Positions 23,901 through 35,887 of a DNA stretch of 64,000 nucleotides are shown piece by piece. The position numbers and the translations under genes are program-made. The stretch is taken from positions 24,478,329 to 24,542,328 of the forward strand of contig OU964922.1 in NCBI GenBank assembly GCA_918807975.1, read 5' to 3'. Within the stretch, counting starts at the first letter, position 1. Each line of letters begins with the position of its first letter. The stretch comes from Aplidium turbinatum. Taxonomy: Eukaryota > Chordata > Ascidiacea > Aplousobranchia > Polyclinidae. A model generated the notes under the pieces. It worked only from the letters and a program-made list of their open reading frames with translations, did not search any database and was not told where the DNA came from.

Positions 23901-26226
23901 TTAGAAATACTCTTTTCATTCATTCTAATAAAAGTGGAGTTATTTAGTTATAGCCATTTTTCGATCTCACAAGGTTTTACAAAATTAGATTCATGTCATG
24001 TCACAAAACTCGAATAGTGGCCAAAGAAACCAAAACTAAACACACTCGGCCGATACTTTCAAAACCGATTCAAACGAGAAATAAATGAAACGATAGTTTT
24101 AAGTGTTCTTTGTAACACAAACAGGGTACTGAATTAAAAGTATCTGCTTGCCATCCCAATACTGTCAGAATATTCATTTTGCATCCTTCCCTTTTTTCAG
24201 TTTTAATGTTAAAACTTGAAATCATGCAAATATAGCATCATGTAGTTGCAAAATCTTACTAACTACAGCTGTGTCTGATTGTAAAAAATTACGGCAAATT
24301 CCCTGTTGCGCCTTTGTCATTAATGCAAAGAAATGCTCTTTACTATAATTTTCCCTGTCTTAAAAAATACATTTAAACTTTATTAGGGGTGTGTGAAAGC
24401 AAAAGTCGTAACCAGTAATAGTGTTTTGAAAATGTGGCCACTAACAAGTAAACAGGAAATAAAGGGTAAAAATATATAAAAAAAACCCTAAGAACACAAA
24501 TTGGGTAGTCTTTGGTTTATAGACTTGAAATAACAGAACTATGTCGAGCAGATAAAAATAATTCTATGTAATTGCGTTCTTATTAGATTTAAACGGTCTA
24601 TGATTATTGGGTAAAGTGTAACCTAACCAGTCATGTAACTTAGACTATTTTTGTATCTCGTAAGTAGCGCAATCGGCTATTACGAAAATATCTTGCTGTG
24701 CTAGCAGATGGCACAAATTTAAAAATGTCTTCTCACATTTAAAATGTTTCTTGAAGTGAAATTAAGCAAAAACAGGCTCAGGACGTGCGTAACGATCAAA
24801 GATATTTTCGCGGATTGCAGATGTCCGTAATGTCAGAATAATTTTACCATTTATTTGCGTCACATTATGACGTAAATATATGACAAATTCTCATAACAAC
24901 TGGAAATCATCACCTAAAAGAAGTAGATCCGATGATAAACCAACTGCCCATCAGATCTATGTAACTGTTAGAACAACGTTTTGTAATATTGGATCAACGT
25001 AAAATCTCAAAATTGTGTTTCCTTGGAGGTGACTGTTCAAATCGTTTCTTTAAAAAAAATTACGATTTAGTTCAAAAGGGACATGAACGTGTAAAAGTGG
25101 CTGTGATAAAGATGCAACATACAAATATATGACAGAAACTTTGTAGAAGAGGAAATAATTGGACTGTGAATTTCGTGGAGTTACAAATTTTCATGTCACT
25201 ATTTCATTCGCCTAATTCCGTCCTATAGTTTTCAAGGATCGTTCACCGAGCGAATTCGAAACGATGCGATATGCAAGCTACAGTTACCACGAAAACAACT
25301 TACTCTGTTTACATAAGCTCCAGTCCCTCGATGAGGTCAATTGGGGTTCTTTGAATTTTCTTATTTTACAGGTAACTTCGTTCGCACAGTACCAGCCCCC
25401 TTCTAGGTATATCACCCATTTCTTGCTCTCAGGTTGCCGAAGAAGATAATACCTAAGTGAAAAATATTGTGAATAGACAGTTACAAATAAAATGAACGTT
25501 TGTCACCAAAATCATAGCAAACACCCTTTGGGCAAAGTTGAAAACCTTGAATCGACTACGAACCGGTGTTGACTGTACCAAGTCTACAATGGTGAAATGG
25601 GGTCACAACACGGACCCAGCATTATTTGTGCTACCAAACTCCAAACAACGCACCATCTTTTTGTGTGCCCTCAAATGCCACCACTGCAGAACGTATAGGA
25701 TCTTTCACTATACAACTCCGTCGCAAAACAATGTGTCAATGCATCAATCTGTGGTGTATCAACCAAATTTAGAAGACTCGATATAAGAAAAAGACCAAAA
25801 TCATGAAGTAGAATTTTAATAAAGACTCAAGATTATTTTGAAACTAACCAGGTGTGTTTTACTTCAATCATACCGTGTAAGTTTCAAATGAGCATCCACG
25901 AATATGGAATGACGATCTCATAAGTTAGGTCTGTTCGATTTCTAGTTAGATGCCTACCCGGATTCACTGCCATCATTACACGTCGCTGCATCTCTTCCTC
26001 CGAGCCTGAAGAGTCCCATCGGAGCCCAAGAGTTATTGATGCAATGAGATCCCAGCTCCCGTTCTGTGATCACTTGTTCTTCTCTGAGAGGGATCCCAAC
26101 TGGTATCTCAGAGCGCGATTGCAGGTTATTGAACGAGATCGCTGACCTCCTGGTGTGCTTGGAGGGGAGTGATGACGCGGATAAAATAACTGCTGACGTC
26201 ACGATGACGGCGATGACGTAATTCAT
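17931..26226 (-). CDS. Notum, palmitoleoyl-protein carboxylesterase
   Basis: Secreted esterase that removes the palmitoleate from Wnt and so inhibits Wnt signalling. Exons, 5' to 3' on minus: 26226-25958, 25452-25370, 23537-23477, 22082-22018, 21749-21511, 20274-20073, 19744-19591, 18688-18641, 18438-17931. All junction phases agree, giving about 542 aa (human 496). The second Met of the frame (26226) starts a hydrophobic signal sequence; an upstream Met at 26271 is possible. Visible: TCNDGSESG, LEGGWYC, IPYCSSDVWSG, nucleophile Ser in LLAGSSAGGTGV, Asp in IQWLFDKVQL, His in TSCLSHGV, and the C-terminal NPTCPTLYDQ block. About 23 residues normally between the GGWYC and GILS blocks are not encoded in the exons found. 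An Asp-rich insert lies in the last exon. Confidence 0.95.
22586..22883 (-). mobile_element. tRNA-derived SINE, copy B, in a NOTUM intron
   Basis: Same family as 1129-1432: tRNA-like head at the right end (minus strand TGGCCGAGTGGTTAGCACG), conserved core, and tail at CCCGCAATGCAGGATAAAGA. It lies in the intron between the exons ending at 23477 and starting at 22082, in the same orientation as NOTUM. Confidence 0.85.
23108..23343. mobile_element. Inverted-repeat element with hammerhead-like centre
   Basis: Arms 23108-23192 and 23267-23343 are imperfect inverted repeats of about 80 bp (AACTTTAACGGATT against AATCCGTTAAAGTT). The minus-strand centre carries CTGATGA, a GACAC/GTGTC stem, then GAAAACGTTA, a hammerhead-ribozyme-like core. 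It has no coding capacity and lies in a NOTUM intron. Confidence 0.7.
25520..25700 (+). mobile_element. LINE C-terminal scrap in NOTUM intron 1
   Basis: The plus strand encodes LNRLRTGVDCTKSTMVKWGH, matching the RLRTG...W zinc-knuckle region of the LINE at 49838-50260. Only this block is recognisable and no tail was seen. Confidence 0.6.
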
Positions 26227-26271
26227 GATGACAAGATGAAATCTTAAAAAATAGTTCGTCACGTTAAACAA

Positions 26272-26738
26272 ACTCCTGGCTACCTAAAAGAAATGAAGAA
26301 ATTTGATCCATTGAGATATTAGTTTTTCTTCTCTGTTTGCCTGTTTCTTTCTTTTTGTGAGGCAATTTTCTGTCTGCAAAAATAAGACTACATGAAAAAA
26401 AGTTTTCTCATTTTAACCTTGAACTGTCTCAAATTTGGAATTGATTTAAATAAGTTATTCATTGTGCTGTTAGGCTATTGAGTTTAACATCTTGTGTCGA
26501 AATCAAAACCGAATGAAAATAACGCAAAAGTAAGTCAATAAACCAGTGGTTCTCCAGCCAGCAAATCAACCCTTTGTTACTTTGATTCAACTTTTGCAGA
26601 CGTTAAATTAATGCCAATAAGAGGTTGATTTGTTGCTTGGGTCTGGACCCTTCTTATAAGGCATAAGTCTGCTAAGACGTATTAATCGGGCTTGGCCATT
26701 TTTTTATTTAACCTCAAACTAATCACCGGATTTTTTTT
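26272..26738. other. NOTUM upstream flank
   Basis: A possible acceptor (CTTTTAG/GTAGCC, minus strand near 26285) would allow an untranslated first exon farther right. No other feature was recognised. Confidence 0.3.
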
Positions 26739-28445
26739 AGGGTTGTTCGAGACAAAAATATTTCGAAACATTTCGTTTCGAAATTCCTTGTCTTAATTTT
26801 GTTTCGTTTCAAAATAATTTCTGAGTGAAGAATTTCGTTTCATTTCGAAGTCCAAGCCATTTCGTTTCGTTCTGCATTCGAAACGATAACAAGAATTTGA
26901 GAATTTAAAAAGTCAACTGAGTTCCCTCATGTTTTTTGAAGGTTTGACAATAATCGCAACTCACAAAGCGAGAAATGGAAGCTTACGAGGTACTCCTTTT
27001 TCATTATTATATTTGCCTCAGACCGGTATCAATATTCCATTAGTGTTGTCAAATAAAGAATGTTATCTTCGATTTAGAAAAATTTGGACAAACTTTAAGG
27101 TCATTAAAGAAGAAAAACTTTGAGTTAAACAAGTTTCTAAATCTGGAAAGATTTATGCAATAAATATTTGAATAAATCAATTAAAAAGATCAAAAAATTT
27201 TTTGTGTTGTACCCTCTAACATTTAGCTACTTTTTACCGTGTTTGGCTAGCTTTTAGTTATAGTTTGCTATAGAATTATTTTGGATCTGGCTACCCTGGC
27301 CAGTGAATTGTGCGTTCATTCAGCGTTGTGAGGTCCGCGTGTCTTTGGGGTCGGTACGTTGGATATTGGTAGATAATGTTGTTTAATTAATATTTCTATC
27401 ACAAAAGCGACTAATAAAAACTGCGTAGTCATCTACGCGCTGTTGGTGTTGGTGTGCCATTAGTTGGAAAGCGAATTGCAACGGTTTTGGAAACGCGAGT
27501 GGATACAAACAAACGAGAGTCCACTACAATGGCGGAAAGTGCATCAAACCAATAGATCAAGCTCACTTTCCAATGGTGGCTTAATTGGCACAGATTTTGT
27601 TGCTTATACTAACCACTTCCACTACAAGCGAGCGTTTGTGGTCTGCTGCTGGTAACATTGTGGTACCAAATCGAGCACCCTGAACATATCAAGGGTTTGT
27701 GACATGTCATTTCTCATAGCGACGATCAGGAACTCCATCGGCCAGGTGCCTTTTTTGCACGATTTTATAACCTCCGTTGACTGCACCCATTCTTTTTCTT
27801 GTTTGTAGGCTACTGCATCGTTTTTGTATGAAGTGAAAGTTTTGTTTAATTTAAAAAACTACCAATCAGAACATTTTATAAGAGACTACCGTCCAATTGT
27901 GGCCCTTTTAGCACTCAGCCAGAGAGTTAATCCTTGTTTTGAACTTTATTCGGTAATTAGAAACAGGAGTAATAGTAGAGGTGGGAATCGAACCCACATC
28001 ATCAAAATTACTACTTTTTATCCCTTACCCTAACACCTAAGCCAAACAGCTGACGGGGACTACATCACTTAGTTTGCTTTATATCATCTGCTTTTTACCT
28101 ACGGAAAACGTAGCTTATGATTGTTGGATCAAGGTTTCAGTGGCAGAATTTTTTCTTGTTAAAGTGGCCACCGTGGTGTTGTTTTGCTTGGCGGAGAAAG
28201 GACGTTGGCTGTCGACCTCTTTTCCTGATGCTACACTTTTGTGTCCAAAAAAGGATGTTTAAAATTTCCTGTTGTCTTCTGAAGCAATGGCCTGATGGCT
28301 GTAAAATATTTTGTTTCGTTTTGAAATTACGAAATATTTCGTTTCGACCTAAAATTATTTGTCTTGATTTCGTAATTTTGTTTCGGAAAAGACATCTTTA
28401 AGGATGTCGCTTTGTCGACATAAAAGCGTTCGTTTCGAACAGCCC
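26739..28445. mobile_element. hAT-like non-autonomous element with TTTCGTTTCG ends
   Basis: AGGGTTGTTCGAGAC at 26739 is mirrored by TTTCGAACAGCCCT ending near 28445. Both ends are followed inward by many TTTCGTTTCGAAAT-type words, a subterminal repeat pattern. The interior has no recognisable transposase and contains a tRNA-like segment at 27974-28055. No convincing 8-bp flanking duplication was seen, so the superfamily call is tentative. Confidence 0.55.
27974..28055 (-). repeat. tRNA-like (SINE head or tRNA pseudogene)
   Basis: The minus strand shows an A-box-like TGGCTTAGGTGTTAGGG and a good B-box GTGGGTTCGATTCCCAC, with the T-arm pairing intact. The remaining cloverleaf is poor and no CCA or clear anticodon arm is visible. 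It is probably a tRNA-derived repeat rather than a working tRNA. Confidence 0.5.
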
Positions 28446-28646
28446 TCATGTTTTTTAACCATATGCTTTCCAACTCGAGTGCTATATATTTTTGTCACAT
28501 AATATTTTGAATTTTTAAACAATTTTCCAAAACCTATTATTCTATTTAAAAGCACTTGTCTGCAAACTTATTTTAGTCCAGATATATTGTAAGGAGTTTT
28601 TCTAAATTAATTCCGTTGTTGAGAAAATGAAACAAAAAAAAATATT

Positions 28647-28976
28647 TCAAACTTTTTTTACTTCGTACTTATTGCAACTTTTTAAATTTCTCATTTTTGA
28701 TGTAATTTCTATTGGATTATGACGGCAATGACAAAACGAATCAATCCTGAGACGGCGAGTCTCTTTCATTTCTAAATTAATCCGATTTATGGTGCTTCCA
28801 TTCCTGTTGCAAAACTTCAATCCCACGCCACTCAAAGCAGCAGGTTCAAACAAAGCAAATAACAGAAGCCAACATAACAATCTAATCACGTTTACAGATG
28901 CTGCGGTTTGCTTTGAATGACGCGACATCGGGAGCGCGAGTTTGTTTGAACAACTAATTTCTTTGCCAATGAGCAC
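28647..28976 (-). CDS. Possible small secreted protein, unrecognised
   Basis: A 109-residue minus-strand frame. From the second Met (28925) it has a strongly hydrophobic stretch (VIRLLCWLLLFALFEPAALS) that resembles a signal peptide, then a basic region with about four cysteines. I recognise no family, no splice context is evident, and no conserved domain supports it, so chance is quite possible. Confidence 0.25.
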   Translation of the reverse strand: MLIGKEISCSNKLALPMSRHSKQTAASVNVIRLLCWLLLFALFEPAALSGVGLKFCNRNGSTINRINLEMKETRRLRIDSFCHCRHNPIEITSKMRNLKSCNKYEVKKV

Positions 28977-29365
28977 ACGTGCAACTTGTCAAGCTAAGTC
29001 TTTAAGCCGTGGAGCCTATCCATCTATTGAGATAAACAGTTGTAACCCAGGTACAAGGAAAACCGCTTTTTGGCTGAAAGTTGACAAAATGCCCTTTGTG
29101 TGGCTTCTTGTATCCGCAAGTTATCAACGATTCGAACCACAAGAGAGCTTCTTTGTTTAAATGCGATTGCAAATTTAGGAAATCTTCAAGAAATTATTTC
29201 ATTTTTGTTGTTTGAAATTACAAAAATCAATGTATCATTGCCGTTTTTTACATTGAGGCATGTTGTTATTTTTATGTTATTGAACGATGTTACACTAGGC
29301 TACAATAAGTCCTTAATAAAAAATTAATTTCTTAAACTTAGTTAGCTACAGTGAAAGTGACTGCA

Positions 29366-29605
29366 GGCAAAATAGCACTTGCTGTTGTTTCTCTGGGCAA
29401 GAAACTTTACGATAATTGCCTCTACCCAGTGATCGATTTCGAGTAATGGGTAGTACCAAATTTAAGTCATAAGTAGAGTAGACAACCGGAAACAGACATT
29501 GCCGTCGGCTACAGCGTGGGTCAGGTGTACGTCGGAAGGCATACACCGATGCATAGCGCTCACGTCCGCTTTCCCGCAATGCAGGATAAAGATAAACAAA
29601 CAAGG
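29366..29605 (+). mobile_element. tRNA-derived SINE, copy C, 5'-truncated
   Basis: Plus-strand core and tail of the family at 1129-1432 (GGGCAAGAAACTTTACGATA through CCCGCAATGCAGGATAAAGA). The tRNA head is missing, as expected for 5' truncation on insertion. Confidence 0.85.
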
Positions 29606-32454
29606 AATTGTTAAAAAGACGTTTGAACACAATGAAAGTCTAACGAAATCACGCATGCAAAAGATGAAATTTGAAAGCTGTAGCTCGTACTTGAAAATCA
29701 AAATAAAGAACTCGATTTAATTAGAAATTGCACACTTTGCCAACTCGAACAAGACTTGTCCGAGATAGTACCCTTCCAGGTAGAAATCACTATTTTTTTC
29801 CCATTGCATGCGTTAAATTAATGTAAAAAAGAATTGATTGACTGCCTGGTCTGGCAACAAGTTTGAAATACCAAAATATCAATTTATCTGCGTATATGCA
29901 TATTTAAAATATAATAGACTAAAAACGACAGGTCTTCAAACATTCCTTTTTCAATACTACGCAGCTTCTTAATTAGTTTAACCCGTGAATGGATTTACAA
30001 ACATACTTTTGCTTTGTAATTACAAAAAGTAACAATAAAAAAGTTAATGATGAATTAATAAAAAATCTTACCACCAATTTTGCAGAAAACTTCTTTTAAA
30101 GAAAGAACAATATTTTGCTGTAGGCTATCTCTTGTTTAGACAAAAAATCTTATAAAAATAAGCGTTTAACAAAAATAACAAATAATAACAGCAAAAGAAC
30201 GATATTTTAACTGAAAAAAAGTACGAAAATATTAATTTTAGTAGCGCTACGTCTACAAAAAATTTCACTGCTTTAAAAAACGAAATTTGTATTTAAAAAA
30301 ATCTCAAACAATAAAGTGCAATGCATATTTCAGTTTTGAACGTAGGCTATTGACTGCATCGATTAAATTCAGGGGATACAGATTTTGAGTATCTGTCTAC
30401 TTCTTTATTTCATGCTTTCTTGGGAAATAAAGACTTTCCTTATTAAATACCTTTGTAGGCTGTCTGATATTAACCTTGAAAAAATTACGTTTCGATTTTG
30501 TGCTGCTCGAAATATCATCAGCTAAGAAGCTGGAGTTCCAAATCTATCTTGTACTCCACCAACAGATTTTTTGATGACTTTACTGTGAAATTTAAAGAAC
30601 ATGAAAAACAAATCTGCCACTCCATCAAACTGAGGAAACAAATTTGCAAGTCCGGTGGGTCTGTTGTTTTTAAAAGGTTGTTAGATGCAAGTTAGACTTG
30701 ACCAGCGGCGGTAGTTCAGACATTTTTGCAAAGTTTACTCAGAGCCGCACACTTTTTAAGTTTCTTCTTCAAACGGCGCATTAGGAAAGCTGGAAGACGC
30801 CAGACTATCTTTCTTTGAGCAGGGAACACAAGACAAGACCTCATTAACCAGCTAGAAAAACAACGATTCTGTGAATTTGTTTGAACCAACTTCTGTAGAA
30901 TTTTGGATCTTTTGCTGACTGGTTTAGCTACGTAAGATCAAAATCAGGATACTATAATTCTGACTAAGCGTGAGTAGTATTTATGAAACAACAAAACTTC
31001 CGTCATCGAGCTCTTTTTTCCGATTTAAAAACTAGAAAAAGGCAATTTTTTTGCTGTTGTTGCAACTGAAATCCAGTTTTAGCATAAGGAACTTTCGCAG
31101 ACCCTGCCACCTACGACGAAGCCATATGTCTTTGAAGTAGCGGTTTCATCAAAGAGTTACATGAAAGTAATCGCTACGTCACCACAATGGCGGACTTCTT
31201 TGATCTCACGACACGCATGATTGAACACAGGTAACAGGCATATGTTTACCCGATTTAAAATCCACCATGAGTACTTTGAATAGGGCACAATATAAAGGCG
31301 AAAATGCATTTGTGTTGATGCGATTACCGATGTTTAGGGCATCTTTTCATGAAGTTTAATTGACCAAAAACAGTCATTAGTTTCTCTTGCATTTGGTCGC
31401 TTGGAATAAGCTGAAACAAAAACTTGTTTGTTAACTCTAAATTTAGCTGATGTTTATGAACTAAAAATAACCTCTGAGACAAGAACAATGCTTGTGTACT
31501 TGATTCAATTTTCTGTGACAAAGGTCTATGGTTGTAAAGATGATTCAGCGAATTCTTAGAAGGCTATGCTTTGCTTCGGCGTGGTTCAAGGTCTATTGAT
31601 TTAAGAAACTGAGCAAATCCTGAATGAACATAGCGTAATAATTGTTTTAATAAATGATGAGAAGATTTGTGAGCCACAGGACTTTCATACCTGAGACGTG
31701 TTCATCTCGTTCGTTGTGCTTATGGAGTGGGTTGCAATAGATGTAAGCACGTTCCAGAGCTGCTACCAGTGGCATTGACGAGGTGATCCGGAAAGTACTT
31801 TTAGACCTGGGCCCGCAATGATTACAAAAGACCTAAAGACTTAATGAATCTACAGCGTATTCTTTAGAAATGCTGTGTTTTTCATATAATCCATGGCTCG
31901 ATCTAATCCATTTGTTTTCTGGAAACAACCTTCCACTTTTTAAGAAAAAATTATCTCGATGATTGTTAGTGTTATCCATTTAGTTTGCCTTTTTGAAAAG
32001 GACTCTTGTGTATTTGTAAAGGTGTTTTTACTTAGTGCCTTTGGATCTCAGTGGTACCGGCCCCACATTTTCCTCTCCACAACCCTGTGCAAGTGTGCAG
32101 CGCGGCAAGCATCTGTTTCAAGTATCTCTACACTGAGATCTAGATAAGGTTGTTTTTGTTCTAAGTTTGTTTACACATAGGCTTGTCAAGCCAGTTCATT
32201 GATGACGTCATTTCTTGAAGTACGATGAGCATGAAACAAAAAGGTTCAGACGTTTGATCCAATCAGTCGATTGCATGTCGCATTTCATTCATGTTACCGG
32301 TCAGTCCTGTTTTCTCTGGTGACGCAGGCTATTAGTTGTTTTCACTTTCTATTTGTTTATTGTGTCTAGGTATATTTTACGTTTACTTTTTGATGAGTTT
32401 GCAACAAATGTAGGTAAATACGTATCTACCCGAACAAAATCATGTTAGTTGGCT
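29606..32454. other. No gene or repeat recognised
   Basis: Nearly 2.9 kb of AT-rich sequence. Open frames are short, without domains or paired splice sites. Confidence 0.4.
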
Positions 32455-32705
32455 TAGGCTCGGCGGCTTAATGGTTATTACCTCCGCCTCTAAATCGATA
32501 GGCATGGGTTCGATACCTTGTTAGGTCATACCAAAGACTTTTAAAATGGCACTGAATCTAATTCCTGCTTGGCACTGAGCAATGGAATGGATTCTATACG
32601 GCTGCATTGACACTGCATTGACACTGTCTGCTTTGTAAAGCGCTGAGGAGCAACGCCTTCTGCGATGGATACAGCGCTGTATAAAAACAAGCATTATTAT
32701 TATTA
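32455..32705 (+). mobile_element. tRNA-derived SINE (second family) with ATT tail
   Basis: A-box-like GGCTTAATGGTTATT and B-box GGGTTCGATACC are followed by GGTCATACCAAAGAC, a body with AGCGCTGTATAAAAACAAGC, and an ATT microsatellite. The block GGTCATACCAAAGACTTT is shared with 52806-53090. Confidence 0.75.
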
Positions 32706-33004
32706 TTGGTAAAAATATCCCCCAAAAAAATCCACCCTGATACATATGTCGCCATATAAAATTCAGCTGGTAAATATCTCCTCTCTCTCAGTAAAAATTG
32801 AAACTATTTAGAGAGAAATTTATCAGATTGGATTTTTTCGGGTGATTTTTACCGATTACCGTTTGCAACAAGTATCCAATTCACTGCATTCACTGCATTC
32901 AGTTTAACCTCTAGGTATCTTGTTGCGTGTTTTAATTCTGATTCTTGCTGCTTACTTTATTCATTTTATCAGTACGTTTTTGTGTTGTGCCATCGTTGCT
33001 GAAC

Positions 33005-33215
33005 AGGTTGTGTTAACCTGTTTTAGCCACCTTGATAAAGTCAGTCGTGCTGACTGACGAAACGTCGGAAATAAAAAAGCTAGTTATCATCTTTAACATC
33101 AGGAGGTAACCTAGTAAATAGTCACCAGAAGAACGCAAATTACTTTTATTATAAAATGCCTGGTGAACAGTCTCTCTCTGTTTTTACTATCCAATTGTTA
33201 CGTTATTTTTGATTT
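33005..33215 (+). repeat. Penelope-type terminal repeat
   Basis: CCACCTTGATAAAGTCAGTC, hairpin, then GACGAAACGTCGGAAATAAA and later ACCAGAAGAACGC. The same order recurs inverted at 6640-6790 and in part at 43860-44005 and 49565-49690. It has no coding region attached. Confidence 0.65.
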
Positions 33216-34886
33216 GATTAGTGAATACATTTATTCTGACTCAGCTAAAACTGAACCATGTCGAAGTTTTATCTTACTGCATTTGGTTTGTCTTGATGGA
33301 ATGTAGGTAAATTTTTCCACCGGAAATAATTCACTACAGTGTACATATCTAGACAACCACTTTATCTGGTTCAAATCTAGTAAAAATCTGGTCAAATCGT
33401 ACCCGATCTGGACCACATAAAGTGGTTGTCTGGAATATCTCTCCAGGTAAAAATTCTTCCTATGGAGTATAGACATTACCAGAGTAGATTTTTTTCGTGT
33501 AGATGTTTTGCGGAATGAATTTTGTCCAAGGCAACATTTTCCGGGCGATTTTTTCCTGTTGAATTTTTACCATTTTTCGTCTTGGTGTGTTGATGCACCT
33601 CAGATGAGCTGGTTTCTATTCCAGCTTCAACTCGATGCTCTTTTTTTCTAAATGTGAACCTTTCAACTTGGACCATCCGTTGTACTGTAGGCTATGTTAC
33701 TTCTCAACAACACAATAGCTGCTACAAGGGCGATTACATCTAGTGTATTTTACGTTCATGCAGAGCAAGCAAAACTTAAATAAACATTTCTGATTGCTTT
33801 AGGTAGTTGTTGCAATTATAGTGTGATTAACTGAGATATTGAAATCGATTTAAGAGGGAGTGCTTTCATGAAACAAGTGTTTTTATTGTGAAGATTAACA
33901 AGTTCAAAAGAACTTGTTACCATTAGCACTCCTGAGATATACTTCACCATTATTTCATTCAAGGTTTGCAAATACATGAAACGAAATCTACGGGCACATT
34001 AAATCGCCAAGTGGAAATCACAATAATCTTCTGTTTTTACATAAAAGATGGAGATATTCTTGCAAAACTACTAGCAACACATTCTTGAATCTTGATCGTA
34101 CAGTGACGGCTTTAATAAGACTTATGAGCCAGACAAGTATATTACTCTCACCGCTAGCATCAAAGCGGCATCTTTTAATTTCAAAGTTCAAAGAAAAATG
34201 CCGAAAATACTGGGATGTCTTAGTTATCAAAAGTAGTCACCCTGACTTAAAACACTTCATGTCGGTTTTTAACCAAGCTCTTGGCATCTCACAGTTTTTA
34301 AATATGAAACATCAATGAAATGCAGTGAAGTAACTCTAGGTTCGTGTTAAGGTGATGTAGCTGAAAAGGGCCAGGAAAGCCAGGCCATTAACCACACTTC
34401 TGATCCTATGTCGTATTTTTGACGCAAAATACACCATAAAAGGAAGTCTTTAGTTTTTAAAGTTCACTTTCTTGGGGAAGGGGAACCGGACAGCATTCCG
34501 CCTTCTGTGAATTGCACTTTGTTGAATTGATGCTGATTATGACGTACTACATAATGCTGATGCATTTTCTTTTTTTATTATAAAACTTGAAGTAGCCTAC
34601 TGTATTGCGACGGTACGTCAGAGTTGGAATAAGGTTTGGCGTAGTACGGGGTCAGAGGTGCGGTTAATTTTAATTTAAACTTTAACTCTGCTTTTAGGAT
34701 ACAACAGTGTATTCAAAGACCTACAGTATGCGTTTTTTAAAATTTTCATTCAAAACATAATGGGGCGAGATGTCACTGACATCACAATTAACTATTTGCA
34801 CGTGACCCTTCCATGGCGTGTCATTCGGTTATTTATCTTTTCCTGAAGCGTGGCTTGACGAACTGCCGTTTAGAAACTTCGGATAA
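33216..34886. other. No gene recognised; one hairpin
   Basis: An inverted repeat (GACAACCACTTTAT and ATAAAGTGGTTGTC, about 33352-33433) is present. Nothing else is recognisable before the BEL/Pao element. Confidence 0.4.
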
Positions 34887-34891
34887 ACTGT

Positions 34892-35451
34892 TGTTACGGC
34901 CAATCTCTGTACAAATCAAACGTCATAAAAATCGTTCAAGTCTACTGAATATTACGTCATGGAAATTGCTAGAAAATGTGCCGAAATTGCACCATTGTTC
35001 ATAGACTTGTTTGAGACCTGTTTAAACCTGTTTAAACATGAAACTTGGGTTACTAGCTTGGACACCTGTTTTGAATTGCGTGACAATTGATTTCATTTAT
35101 TGCGTCACAGTACTGCATACGTGAATTTGAGATATTGATATCTATTCTGGTCATTCGTAAAATTGTTTGCTGGAAGTCAGTCGCAAGTTTAACTGTTTGC
35201 TTGGTGCTTGCTAGCTGGACAAATTTTCCGTCTTTTATCCAATTAATCTGTATTGTAGTGACAGTTTTTAGAGGTGTAAGGCGTTGCACCAGTCATTTCG
35301 AAAGCCGTGGGCTAGTTTTACTGGAATACACTGTTTGAAAAGAAGTTTCGAAAGTGTGTTTATTTTTCGGTCAGTACATACAGACGAACGGATTTGGGAA
35401 TTTTATGTTACAATTTTCCCACAAAGAGATTATGGTTTACCGCTGTGACCA
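34892..35451 (+). repeat. 5' LTR of the BEL/Pao element
   Basis: Begins TGTTACGGCC and ends CGCTGTGACCA. It is nearly identical to 40220-40779. The element's RNA should start within it. Confidence 0.93.
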
Positions 35452-35610
35452 TAAAAAATAAAAGACGTTGCTTGTTAGCTGGTAGGCCAAGAAGCACTTA
35501 AAGCATAAAAAATAAAAGACGAAGTTGTTGGTTGGTAGGCTACAAAAGCAAAGAAATAATAAAAGAAGATCTTGTTAGTTGGTAGTCTACAGAAGCAAAG
35601 AAACTTAAAG
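35452..35610 (+). repeat. Leader tandem repeat of the BEL/Pao element
   Basis: Three imperfect copies of a unit of about 55-65 bp (ATAAAAAATAAAAGACG ... GTTGGTAGGC) lie between the 5' LTR and gag. I could not identify a tRNA primer-binding site confidently. Confidence 0.7.
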
Positions 35611-35887
35611 ACATTTCTTCTCAGTTTGGTACTGAAGAAAAATAACTTTGACATTTATTGGCAAGAAAGAAGATTAAAGGCAATCCATCTGTGCTTGAAG
35701 ATTCAAGTCGAAGAATCCAAGCAAGTTTTGTGGACTTTAGGACTTCATACTCGTACAGATACGGTATCGTGCATTTAAATTCTTTTTTGTATTTTTGCGG
35801 TCTTTGCAGTTAAGTTTTTTATAACTTAATTTTGTGTGTTTGTGTAACTTAATTTTTTAATTGTAAAATTTAGCCCCAACATTTAAT

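Noticed and set aside
24905-24985. Candidate for the missing NOTUM exon (minus-strand text with LMGSW)
   Set aside because: The frame and phase do not fit the neighbouring exons on either side.
27974-28055. Functional tRNA gene
   Set aside because: Only the A- and B-box regions are convincing; the cloverleaf is incomplete.
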